Of a stretch of 10,401 bases of DNA, positions 1 to 7,041 are shown one piece after another. Location of the stretch: contig CAMCXV010000038.1 in assembly GCA_945883665.1 (NCBI GenBank), positions 1 through 10,401 on the forward strand, in the 5' to 3' direction. The number at the start of each line of letters is the position of its first letter. Positions within the stretch are counted from its first letter, which is position 1. The notes below the pieces were generated by a model that saw nothing but the letters and a program-made list of their open reading frames with translations, was not told where the DNA came from and ran no database searches. Made by a program: the position numbers and the translations under genes. This stretch comes from Rickettsia typhi (GTDB lineage Bacteria; Pseudomonadota; Alphaproteobacteria; Rickettsiales; Rickettsiaceae).

Positions 1-366
1 TTCTATATCTTTGTTATTTTCGTCAAAATCAGTAATTATTTTTTTAGCTAATTCTATAGATCTTTGTTTATTACCCATCAAAAGCTCAGAGATTATACGT
101 AATAAGTGATCATTCATTCTTTTTAGTTTCTTTTTATGCCAGTTGCGACTTATGATAAAGGGTAAATCAAATATCAAAAACACCGTTTTTAACACTATCA
201 TTAATACTAACTGAACCATGAGAAACAATGCTAAAAAAGTAAAAACAGTAGTTTGGATTTGATAATCTAAAAAAGAAATATTGATTTCAGAATCAAACCC
301 ATTAATGGTATTAAATCCTAGATATAATAGAAAAAAAATTGTGCATAAAATTAGAAATCTAATCAT
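1..366 (-). CDS. hemY: HemY-like membrane protein, N-terminal part (runs off the left edge)
   Basis: The first 122 residues are present, beginning at an ATG at 366; the rest is beyond the window. The visible part has a hydrophobic segment at about residues 2-18, a short polar loop with D-x-x-I-x-T (the DYQIQTT stretch near residues 35-41), a second hydrophobic segment at about 42-66, then a basic stretch (NWHKKKLKRM) leading into helices. This is the layout of the HemY N-terminal domain (PF07219): two membrane helices with a periplasmic loop, followed by a cytoplasmic TPR-like region. HemY proteins of this type are inner-membrane proteins tied genetically to late haem synthesis; they are not the protoporphyrinogen oxidase also called HemY in Bacillus, and their exact role is unsettled. 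The hemD and membrane-protein genes upstream on the same strand support the call. A weak GAG lies 7 nt before the start. Family assignment is fairly sure, from pattern and context only. Confidence 0.72.
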   Translation of the reverse strand, partial: MIRFLILCTIFFLLYLGFNTINGFDSEINISFLDYQIQTTVFTFLALFLMVQLVLMIVLKTVFLIFDLPFIISRNWHKKKLKRMNDHLLRIISELLMGNKQRSIELAKKIITDFDENNKDIE

Positions 367-415
367 ATTTTTACTCAAATAAGTTATATTATGAGGGAGA
401 AAGAAATAATTAGAA

Positions 416-445
416 ATAATAAATATCTAATTAGAAAATTTTCAA
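416..445 (-). promoter_or_regulatory. Candidate sigma-70-type promoter for hemY
   Basis: On the minus strand TTGAAA (445-440) and TATTAT (421-416) are separated by 18 nt, which would put the transcription start about 40 nt before the hemY ATG. It lies in the 178-nt gap between the broken gene and hemY and would let hemY be expressed although the gene before it has decayed. In DNA this AT-rich such matches occur by chance, so confidence is low. Confidence 0.3.
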
Positions 446-544
446 CATCCAAGTTGGCGGCACAAAAATATAGACAGCGATTATTTTATAACACAAACTG
501 CTAACTAACACAATTGATTTTCGATTGCAGCATTTCTTAATAAA

Positions 545-1596
545 TTAAAGACAGGGATTCTGCAAATCAATAGTAATCTTATTAGCAACTCCATTAATTT
601 CTCTTGAGGTCATTAGTTGCTCTGGATGATTTTTCTTGAAATCACCAATCTTCTTATCAATATTATCCATTAATTGTTCAGCCAGTGCTGTCTTAGTAAA
701 TTCAAGTTTTTTAGATTCTCTATTTTCTGGGGCTCTACATAATCGCTAGAAGATAATACATATCTAACTTCTCCTGTAACTTCTTGTTTATATAATTCAT
801 TACCATAATTTTATCCAATATACTATTTGCAAAATCATGATAATTTTTTACAATTAATTTAGGATCTTTAGATGGTAATCTTGACTTTATTTTTTTCAAT
901 AATTTGATAACTCTAAGACCTATTTTACCTTCAGCGGCAACATCAAATTCAACGCTTGAAGTAAACTCCTTACTTCCAATCTTACCTATTTTTGCAGTAA
1001 TATTGACTGCTACATAATCTTCAGAAATAAATTAGGTATGGGAATTTTTTGTAATAATCTTTGATGTACTTGGATCATTACCAAGAATTATTTTATCTAC
1101 ACCACATATAAATTTTTGTCCGCCAACATATGATAAGTTACCATCCGCATCTATAATAATTTTGGACATATTTACAGGTCTATTAAAATTATCTAAATTA
1201 GAACTCTGCGGGTTATCTTCATTCTTGGAAATCCAAGCATGATTAGGGGCAAATTTTATAATATCATTTATTCGAGATAAATTATCGCTGTAAGAAAATG
1301 TTTCCGAAGCTGCAATATCCCCAACTCCGATATAACCACCAGACATACACCCTTGGTTAGTAGTTTTTAAAATATAGTCTGCTTGATTTTCTGACAATTT
1401 ATATTTACTAGTTAACACTGCAAAGAAATCTTCATATTTTAATTTTTCATCACTTGCTTTACTCTTTTTACACTCAGCAATTAAATCTGAAGATCCCTCG
1501 GTAGTCTCTATAAAAAAATTAAAACCACGATTTATATCATTATTAAAGTTTTTTGATTAAGATATCTTTTGATTTCTTATTATCATTTAGGGTCAT
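545..1596 (-). pseudogene. Decayed gene of unknown function in the hem cluster (one stop, three frameshifts)
   Basis: A coding trace of about 350 codons runs from an ATG at 1596 to a TAA at 547-545, but no single frame is open. The ATG frame ends after 17 codons at 1545-1543. A second frame takes over across a run of six A (minus strand; 1554-1549) and reads from 1556 to a TAA at 1034-1032. Directly after that stop the same frame reads on with protein-like composition until about 810. The trace then moves to another frame (N-E-L-Y-K-Q-E-V from 801), and near a run of four C at 732-729 to a third (from 736), which ends with a plausible C terminus. The joined product is soluble-looking, rich in K, D and I, with one Gly-rich patch (GCMSGGYIGVGD). 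I recognise no domain. The 128-codon piece at 1418-1032 is only a fragment of it and starts at a GTG in mid-gene. Loss of function is the simplest reading; indels in homopolymers could partly be sequencing errors. Confidence 0.7.
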
Positions 1597-1664
1597 TTTG
1601 AGAAATAATTTTCAACTAATTTGTTTTATTTATGGCAAAAAATTACCACTCACTTAATTTATAG

Positions 1665-2486
1665 TTACTCAAAAAATTCAGCTTGCAAAACAGGAGAAAA
1701 GACATATTCAACAAATGGCTTGATTTTGTCTTCAATTTGTGATTTTAAAACATCCATTTTTTTACAATCGGATGTTTTTTTACTAATTTTTAAAAATTTA
1801 TCAAAAATATTTGTGGCAAATAATGATATTTCTTCATAAGATCTGTTGTTTTTAATTAGCATTTCATTGTATGACCTAGACATTTCAATCATTTCTGTGA
1901 ATTCTTGTGGAAGTTGAATTTTGGTAATAATATCTAAATTTTTAGAATATGGTTGATTTTTAGACAATCTGTATAAAAATTCATGAATATTTGCAAGATA
2001 AACTCGATAATCATTTAGATTATTTATCATATCTATATCAGAGAATATTTGCCTATTATTCTCGATTGTTTCTTTTATTTCGCACTCATAAGGGTCTAAT
2101 TTAACTTGATCATTTAACATATCTAAATCTTCTTCATCAGGAGCAAATCTTATTAAAGTTTCTTCTTTTTGATAAGTTAAGCTATTATCATCTTGATTTT
2201 TAATGTTAGTAGTTTTGCCAGTGTTTTGGGATATCGAATCTTGTTCTATTGAATTATTTTCCACCTTTTTAATATCAATATTAGTTGAAGAAAATACATC
2301 TATACGGTTAATTGCACCAAGCCAAGATTCTTTATAAAGAAAAATCAGATATATTATTGCAGCAAAGATCAAACTAAAAGCTAAGAGAAATATTTTAACT
2401 CTATTTTTCTTTTTATTAGTATTATCTTTTTTTTCTGTATTTTCAGCTTTATTATCTGGCGCTTTAATCTTTTTTGAATCTGTCAT
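1665..2486 (-). CDS. Single-pass membrane protein in the Mic60/mitofilin (HemX-like) position
   Basis: This 273-residue protein has a basic, lysine-rich cytoplasmic tail (about residues 1-30), one strong membrane helix (about 31-51), an acidic and polar linker rich in N, D and Q (to about 125), and a C-terminal region predicted to be helical (about 125-270). That is the topology of bacterial Mic60/mitofilin and of HemX: N-terminal anchor with a large periplasmic helical part. Its start overlaps the end of hemD by 23 nt, which suggests translational coupling, and hemY lies downstream. In alphaproteobacteria the gene between hemD and hemY is typically the mitofilin-domain Mic60 homologue, which helps shape inner-membrane invaginations. 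I cannot see a clear mitofilin C-terminal signature, and the protein is shorter than most, so the name rests on position and topology. It could instead be an unrelated lineage-specific membrane protein. The open frame and ATG start are convincing. Confidence 0.82.
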   Translation of the reverse strand: MTDSKKIKAPDNKAENTEKKDNTNKKKNRVKIFLLAFSLIFAAIIYLIFLYKESWLGAINRIDVFSSTNIDIKKVENNSIEQDSISQNTGKTTNIKNQDDNSLTYQKEETLIRFAPDEEDLDMLNDQVKLDPYECEIKETIENNRQIFSDIDMINNLNDYRVYLANIHEFLYRLSKNQPYSKNLDIITKIQLPQEFTEMIEMSRSYNEMLIKNNRSYEEISLFATNIFDKFLKISKKTSDCKKMDVLKSQIEDKIKPFVEYVFSPVLQAEFFE

Positions 2487-3144
2487 ATTCCTCTAATTTT
2501 TTTAGGATCTGGTTTGCATAAACACAAGTTACAATTTCTTTAAAATATCCCCTTACTACTTTTTCCACTTTAAAGCTTATAGCAATAATTACGGCATTTT
2601 CTATATATTTCAATAAATCATTTTTTATCATTAGATTTATTAGGGTTTTCGCACAATTTTCTGAATATAATAATATATAGTCTAATCCCTTTTTTAATAT
2701 CTTAATTTCAGAATTTGATAGGTAATCTTTATATAGAATTTTATAAATAATTATTTTTTTAATATTTGTTGGCATTTCCACGCTAATAATATTACCTGAA
2801 AGATAGATCATGTTATCATAAATATTAGTAGGTAAATGATCTTTTAATTCTGTTGCAGAATAAGCTACATATTGAATATTATAATTTTTTTGTTTTAAGA
2901 TCTCTGAGCTTGCAGAACCAACTACCCAAGCATTTTTTGTTCCATCGTCTATGGGTAGTAAATTAGCAGCTCTTTTACTGGTAATTATTATATCGCTAAA
3001 ATTTTCAAGAATTCTAATATTAAATGGTATATTGACATGCTCAATTAAATTAATCTCAATAGATTGATAATTTTTGGAGATAAGAATCTCTCTTAAATAT
3101 TTATTATCTTCTTTAGCTCTGGTAATTAATACTTTTTTTGCCAT
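2464..3144 (-). CDS. hemD: Uroporphyrinogen-III synthase (divergent)
   Basis: The 226-residue product opens with K-K-V-L-I-T-R, the typical first strand of HemD, which folds as two Rossmann-like lobes. Further matches are the I-I-I-T-S-K-R-A motif (about residues 51-58), which corresponds to the conserved hydrophobic-T-S-x-x-A of lobe 1, and the later L-L-Y-S-E-N-C-A-K-T (about 158-167), which corresponds to the conserved F-x-S-x-x-x-A in lobe 2. HemD closes and rearranges hydroxymethylbilane to uroporphyrinogen III in the cytosol, a step of haem synthesis. The family is weakly conserved, and this copy is a little shorter than the usual roughly 240-260 residues. The ATG at 3144 has no Shine-Dalgarno sequence but follows the aldolase stop by 26 nt, so the two are probably cotranscribed. 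It overlaps the next gene by 23 nt. Sequence motif and neighbours agree. Confidence 0.82.
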   Translation of the reverse strand: MAKKVLITRAKEDNKYLREILISKNYQSIEINLIEHVNIPFNIRILENFSDIIITSKRAANLLPIDDGTKNAWVVGSASSEILKQKNYNIQYVAYSATELKDHLPTNIYDNMIYLSGNIISVEMPTNIKKIIIYKILYKDYLSNSEIKILKKGLDYILLYSENCAKTLINLMIKNDLLKYIENAVIIAISFKVEKVVRGYFKEIVTCVYANQILKKLEEYDRFKKD

Positions 3145-3170
3145 ATGATATAATATTTATCTGCCTATTT

Positions 3171-3869
3171 TTAACTCCCCCTATCAATCCACCTAACCCA
3201 TGCTTGCCAATCTCTCAAACCCAAATCTTTCTCAAAAGAAAGTAAATCATGATTGGCTTGCTTGCAAATTTTTTTATCTATAGTCAATAATTCTGCTCCA
3301 GAAGAGAAAGCAGCTATTTGCGTTTTACAAGCTAACTCAAGATGATAACAATAAAATAGAGCCTCATGTATAGTTTCCCCGCAAGTAATCATGCCGTGAT
3401 GTCTAAGAAACATAATTTTTTTATCAGCTAAATCACGTACTAAATCAACTCCATGAAAATTATTATCTAAAGCAAGAGAATTATACTCATGGTAATTAAC
3501 CTGATCATAAAAATGTAATGCCCATTGACTTAGCGGAACTAAACCACATCTCATACATGATACTGCTACAGATGCTACTGTATGTAAATGAAAAATTGCT
3601 TTAAGATCTGGTTTTGATTTATAAATGCTACCATGTATAATATAACCAGTTTTATTATACTGAAATTCTTCGCCTTCAAGAACATCTCCGTTAAAACTAA
3701 CTTTTAATAAATTATCTTCTGTAACCTCTTCAAACCTAAGACCAAAAGGATTTATATAATAATACTCGGCACCTTCTGGTCTAGCTGAAAGATGAGTGTA
3801 AGTATGATCAGCCATGCCTAATTTTGCCAAAATTTGATATGCATAGCTTAAGTTCTTTTTTATTGACAT
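3171..3869 (-). CDS. Class II aldolase/adducin family protein
   Basis: The 232-residue product matches the class II aldolase/adducin head domain over its whole length. The zinc ligands of the family are visible: H-L-H at 94-96 and the second histidine pair R-H-H-G at 156-159. The I-N-P-F-G motif near 39-43 fits the substrate-phosphate or strand region. At the place where fuculose-1-phosphate aldolase has its catalytic glutamate (E73 in FucA), this protein has N-K-T-G-Y-I-I-H-G, the adducin-like version. A metal site is therefore likely, while a true aldolase reaction on sugar phosphates is doubtful; the substrate is unknown. I chose the ATG at 3869 because the family similarity begins there. 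An ATG at 3920 would add 17 residues with no family match and overlap comM by 17 nt. The gene lies between comM and hemD on the same strand, 26 nt from hemD. Confidence 0.88.
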   Translation of the reverse strand: MSIKKNLSYAYQILAKLGMADHTYTHLSARPEGAEYYYINPFGLRFEEVTEDNLLKVSFNGDVLEGEEFQYNKTGYIIHGSIYKSKPDLKAIFHLHTVASVAVSCMRCGLVPLSQWALHFYDQVNYHEYNSLALDNNFHGVDLVRDLADKKIMFLRHHGMITCGETIHEALFYCYHLELACKTQIAAFSSGAELLTIDKKICKQANHDLLSFEKDLGLRDWQAWVRWIDRGS

Positions 3870-3903
3870 AATATACAAAATCTTGTGATTAAAAATATAT
3901 AAA

Positions 3904-5436
3904 CTAACCCATTCTGGCATTCAGAAAAGTTAAATTTCTGTAACTAATACTTTCTGCAATATGAATTTTTTTAACATGCACAGCCCCCTCTAAATCAGCA
4001 ATAGTTCTTGCAACTCTTAAAACCCTATTATAGCTCCTCATCGAGAATTTAAATTTTTCTGCTGCTGCATTCAAAACATCACGACCATCATCTAGCGGTA
4101 AAGCGTATTCAATAAGTAATTGACCATCCAAATTATTATTCACAGAAATATCATATCCTTCATAACGTTCTATTTGTATTTTTCTAGCAGCTATTACTCT
4201 ATTTGCAACAATATCAGAACTTTCTGAATCATTTGTTTTGGCAGAACCGAAATTGTAATCTTCTTCATTAGCTACCTCAACATGTAAATCAAATCGATCA
4301 AGAATTGGCCCTGAAATTTTTCCCTGATAAGTAGATTTACAAGCTGGAGCCTTGTTACATTCCTTACTTACATCCCCTAAATAACCACATTTACAAGGGT
4401 TCATGGCTGCAATTAGTTGAAAATTTGCTGGATATTTCACTTGCATTCCAGATCATGAAACTAAAATCTCTCCCTTTTCAATTGGTTGTCTTAAAGACTC
4501 TATTACTCCACTAGCAAATTCTGGCAATTCATCTAAAAACAACACACCATTATGAGCTAGTGAAATTTCTCCAGGTTTAACTTTTCTTCCGACCCCTCCC
4601 CCTACCATTGCTGCTATTGAACAACTATGGTGCGGAGCTCTAAAAGGTCTCTCGTTAGTTAAACATCCTTGTGTTATTTTGCCGGCAATGCTTGCAACCA
4701 TACTAATTTCTAAAATTTCACTTGAAGTAAGTTTTGGAAGTATACTTGGTAATCTTGAAGCAAGCATTGACTTTCCAGTACCAGGTGGACCATACATTAA
4801 CATGTTATGCCCACCAGCTGCGGCTATTTCAAGAGCTCTTTTAGCAATTTTTTGCCCTTTAACATCTTTTAAATCTGGATAATTATGTAATTTAGGACTA
4901 GCCATAGGCTCTGGTTTAGCTATAACTTGAGAGCCAGTAAAATGACTAATTAAGCTAAGCAAATTATCTGCTGCTATGATTTTTTCATTTCCTGACCAAG
5001 CAGATTCGGATCCATTATGTTTTGAACAAATAATCCCTTTATTTCTGGCACTTGCTCCAATTGCAGCTGGCAAAGCACCATTTACTGGTAAAATTGAGCC
5101 ATCTAAAGATAATTCACCAAAAACTAAATAATCCATAATATCTTCGCTTGGCAACACTCTCATTGCAGATAATATTACTAAAGCAATTGCTAAATCAAAA
5201 TGGCTACCTTCCTTTACAAGATCTGCAGGAGCTAAATTAACTACAATTCTTTTTGCTGGTAAAGCAAGACCAATTGAGGATAAAGCAGCCCTAACCCTTT
5301 CTTTTGATTCTGCAATAGTTTTATCGGCTAAACCTACAATTATAAAATTAGGCACCCCGGGAGTTATTTGTACCTGAACATCAACATCTATTATATCCAC
5401 CCCTGTAAAGGTAAAGCTACAAATTTTAGTAATCAT
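3904..5436 (-). pseudogene. comM: ComM/YifB AAA+ helicase gene interrupted by an in-frame TGA
   Basis: The two open parts, 5436-4453 (327 codons) and 4446-3904 (180 codons), are in the same frame. Together with the stop and two codons between them they give about 510 residues, the normal ComM length. The first part holds the ChlI-like N-terminal domain (about 20-142), Walker A G-P-P-G-T-G-K-S (216-223) and Walker [11 protein letters not shown] (298-307). The second holds sensor 1 A-A-M-N-P-C, the family's cysteine-rich insert (C-K-C-G-Y, then further Cys) and G-P-I-L-D-R-F-D-L. ComM is a hexameric helicase that promotes branch migration during natural transformation. The TGA at 4455-4453 follows I-L-V-S, where the family usually has Arg; CGA to TGA is a single C-to-T change. 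It separates Walker B from sensor 1 within one ATPase module, so neither half should work alone. The rest of the frame is undamaged, so the event is recent, a polymorphism or an error. The ATG at 4446 could restart translation but lacks a ribosome site. Confidence 0.88.
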
Positions 5437-5507
5437 AGAAATAATTTTAATAAAAATCTAAGGTTGTATTTTTTAAATTGCATTTCAACAAATTAACTCG
5501 GCGTTAA

Positions 5508-5534
5508 ATTATGAAAACTAGTTTGCAAAGTCAA
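5508..5534 (-). promoter_or_regulatory. Weak candidate promoter upstream of comM
   Basis: In the 127-nt gap between rnhB and comM the minus strand has TTGACT (5534-5529) and CATAAT (5513-5508), spaced by only 15 nt. It would start transcription about 65 nt before the comM ATG. The short spacer and AT-rich background make it tentative. I see no hairpin terminator for rnhB in this gap, so read-through from rsmE-rnhB into comM is also possible. Confidence 0.2.
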
Positions 5535-5563
5535 GGACAACTTATAGTACAAAGAAAAAATCC

Positions 5564-6145
5564 TTATCTATCAAGACCTCCTATTTTAAAAGTAAGTCTA
5601 TGATGAATAGATTTACCAAATATTTTTATTGCATTAATATGTTCCTTAGTGCCGTAACCAGAGTTTTTTAACCAGTTATAAGCTGGGAATTCATTATGTA
5701 ACAAATCCATCATTCTATCTCTTGTAACTTTGGCAATGATTGAAGCTGCGGCAATAGAGATAGATTTATCATCTCCTTTTACATAACTAATAAATCTATC
5801 ATCATTGAATTTCATATTACCATCAACAATCACCACAGATGGTTCTTTTTTCAAGCCATTAACCGCCATAATACAAGCTTTTTTTGTTGCTTCTAATATA
5901 TTTATTTCATCAATTTTTTTTGAGTCAACAACGCCAATTGACCATAAATAATTTTCTGTAATTTTTTGATATAATTCTTCTCTTTTTCTTCTGGTGATTT
6001 TTTTAGAATCTTTGATTCCATCAATTAAATTAGCTTGATCAACAATAACAGCAGCAGCAACCACAGGACCAGCCAGAGGTCCCCTTCCAGCTTCATCTAC
6101 ACCAGCTATTAAACCTTGATAATTCGACTCAATGGTAAGATCCAT
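5564..6145 (-). CDS. rnhB: Ribonuclease HII
   Basis: The 193-residue product is a complete RNase HII. The first motif G-V-D-E-A-G-R-G at 15-22 holds the acidic pair D17/E18 and the G-R-G that senses the RNA-DNA junction. V-D-G at 107-109 gives D108, and K-G-D at 123-125 gives D125, completing the four-carboxylate metal site. A-A-A-S-I-I-A-K-V-T-R-D (132-143) and the S-G-Y-G-T segment near 160 are also family hallmarks. The enzyme cuts RNA in RNA-DNA hybrids and removes single ribonucleotides from DNA in the cytosol. I chose the ATG at 6145, which has a GAGAG 10 nt upstream. The longer frame would begin at a TTG at 6175 and overlap rsmE. The gene follows the rsmE stop by 5 nt, so the pair is an operon, probably with coupled translation. 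Confidence 0.95.
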   Translation of the reverse strand: MDLTIESNYQGLIAGVDEAGRGPLAGPVVAAAVIVDQANLIDGIKDSKKITRRKREELYQKITENYLWSIGVVDSKKIDEINILEATKKACIMAVNGLKKEPSVVIVDGNMKFNDDRFISYVKGDDKSISIAAASIIAKVTRDRMMDLLHNEFPAYNWLKNSGYGTKEHINAIKIFGKSIHHRLTFKIGGLDR

Positions 6146-6150
6146 TATAT

Positions 6151-6867
6151 TTATTCTCTCATTAAGTTTACGCAAGAAACCATACTAATTACCGCTACTT
6201 CACTTCGAAGCACTCTATTACCAAGACTTACAGAAATAATTTTAGGATTCAATAAAAGCTTTTCCTGTTCGCTAGAAGAAAAACCACCTTCAGGACCAAC
6301 AAGAATAGCTATATTATTTTTAAATTCTTTAATAGTATTAATTTTTCCTTCATTTTCTTCTTCATTTGCAAAGATAATTTGATCTATATTACTTTTATCA
6401 CAAAATTCTTTCAATGTTATTGATTTACCTAGCAATGGTGGCAAAAAACCCTCGCTCTGCTCTAATGCCTCGATAATGCATTTCATAATTCTTGCATGAT
6501 TTATATTGCTAAATTGAGTCCTATCTGAAATTATTGGGATAATCTCCGAAACCCCAAGCTGAACGGCAGCTTTTATTGCTTCGATAAATCTATCAGCTTT
6601 AATAATACATATCGCTAATACCAAAGGTCTTAAATATTCTATATCTCGTAACTTATCGCCTGTAACTATTTGTAAATCTCTTTTATTGACTGCTGTTATT
6701 TTAGCTTCAAACTCTCCGTTATATTGGTTAAAAATTCTAAATTTATCTAAAATCTTCATTCGCAAAACGGACTTGCAATAATGAAAAATATCTCCAGTCA
6801 ATGTTAGGGTTTGATTTTTACTAAGTTCGCAAGTAGTATAAATTCTGCTTAAATTAGAAAATTTCAT
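6151..6867 (-). CDS. rsmE: 16S rRNA (uracil-1498-N3)-methyltransferase RsmE
   Basis: The 238-residue product matches RsmE over its full length. The N-terminal part is the PUA-like RNA-binding domain (about 1-70, with the H-Y-C-K-S-V-L-R-M segment). The rest is the SPOUT methyltransferase with its C-terminal knot: Q-L-G-V-S-E-I-I-P-I near 110, I-L-V-G-P-E-G-G-F (188-196), and S-L-G-N-R-V-L-R-S-E (214-223), which form the S-adenosylmethionine site. RsmE methylates N3 of U1498 (E. coli numbering) in assembled 30S subunits. The ATG at 6867 is preferred: a TTG at 6930 would add 21 residues outside the family and would run through the start of the divergent SDHAF4-like gene. No Shine-Dalgarno sequence precedes the ATG. 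The gene leads the rsmE-rnhB pair, and its start lies only 10 bp from the start of the opposite gene. Confidence 0.94.
   Translation of the reverse strand: MKFSNLSRIYTTCELSKNQTLTLTGDIFHYCKSVLRMKILDKFRIFNQYNGEFEAKITAVNKRDLQIVTGDKLRDIEYLRPLVLAICIIKADRFIEAIKAAVQLGVSEIIPIISDRTQFSNINHARIMKCIIEALEQSEGFLPPLLGKSITLKEFCDKSNIDQIIFANEEENEGKINTIKEFKNNIAILVGPEGGFSSSEQEKLLLNPKIISVSLGNRVLRSEVAVISMVSCVNLMRE
6837..6842 (+). promoter_or_regulatory. Candidate -10 box for the SDHAF4-like gene and uvrD
   Basis: TATAAA lies about 36 nt before the ATG at 6878 and would give a leader of about 30 nt. A TTGATT at 6811-6816 is 20 nt away, too far for a good -35. If real, this promoter sits within the first codons of rsmE on the other strand. 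Low confidence in AT-rich DNA. Confidence 0.2.
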
Positions 6868-6877
6868 ATTAAAAAAA

Positions 6878-7036
6878 ATGTTAAAAGACTCATCTAAGAA
6901 ACCATTACCAGATAATACACTATCTAACAAAAATACATCAAGTAAAAAGACAAAAGATGAATTTGGAGGACCTAAGGGTCTAGAGCCTACAAGATATGGC
7001 GATTGGGAAGTTAACGGCAGAGTTTCGGATTTTTAA
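6878..7036 (+). CDS. SDHAF4-like (DUF1674) succinate dehydrogenase assembly factor
   Basis: This short gene of 52 codons has a polar, lysine-rich N-terminal half (residues 1-26) and then the highly conserved DUF1674 tail: [20 protein letters not shown] (28-47), ending R-V-S-D-F at the very C terminus. This tail is the signature of the SDHAF4/Sdh8 family. The mitochondrial members bind the flavinylated SdhA subunit and help it join SdhB; a like role in bacteria is inferred. The ATG at 6878 is the only usable start, since the frame closes upstream at 6839 with just a CTG between. It has no Shine-Dalgarno sequence. It starts 10 bp from divergent rsmE, and its stop is 5 nt before the uvrD start, so it heads that transcript. 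The size makes it easy to miss in automatic annotation; the motif makes the call safe. Confidence 0.93.
   Translation: MLKDSSKKPLPDNTLSNKNTSSKKTKDEFGGPKGLEPTRYGDWEVNGRVSDF
6912..6941 (-). promoter_or_regulatory. Candidate sigma-70-type promoter for rsmE inside the SDHAF4-like gene
   Basis: On the minus strand TTGATG (6941-6936) and TATTAT (6917-6912) are 18 nt apart, placing the transcription start about 38 nt before the rsmE ATG. It would lie within the coding sequence of the opposite gene, as it must because the two start codons are only 10 bp apart. Plausible but unproven. Confidence 0.3.
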
Positions 7037-7041
7037 ATAAT

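Noticed and set aside
1032..1418. A 128-codon minus-strand open frame that could be annotated as a separate small protein.
   Set aside because: It begins at a GTG in the middle of a longer coding trace that continues upstream to 1556 and past its stop; it is a piece of the broken gene at 545-1596.
4453..4455. TGA in comM as a recoded Trp or selenocysteine codon.
   Set aside because: Trp is encoded by TGG throughout, uvrD ends properly at TGA, the family has Arg here, and no hairpin or selenocysteine context is seen.
4679..4882. Plus-strand open frame inside comM.
   Set aside because: It is the antisense shadow of the conserved Walker A region, with no start signals or family resemblance; the same holds for the open frames at 1621-1839, 6116-6382 and 7897-8157 opposite or across known genes.
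6146..6175. Longer rnhB start at a TTG at 6175.
   Set aside because: It would overlap rsmE and add ten residues outside the family; the ATG at 6145 has a GAGAG at good distance.
6868..6930. Longer rsmE start at a TTG at 6930.
   Set aside because: The added 21 residues do not resemble RsmE and overlap the start of the well-supported SDHAF4-like gene on the other strand.
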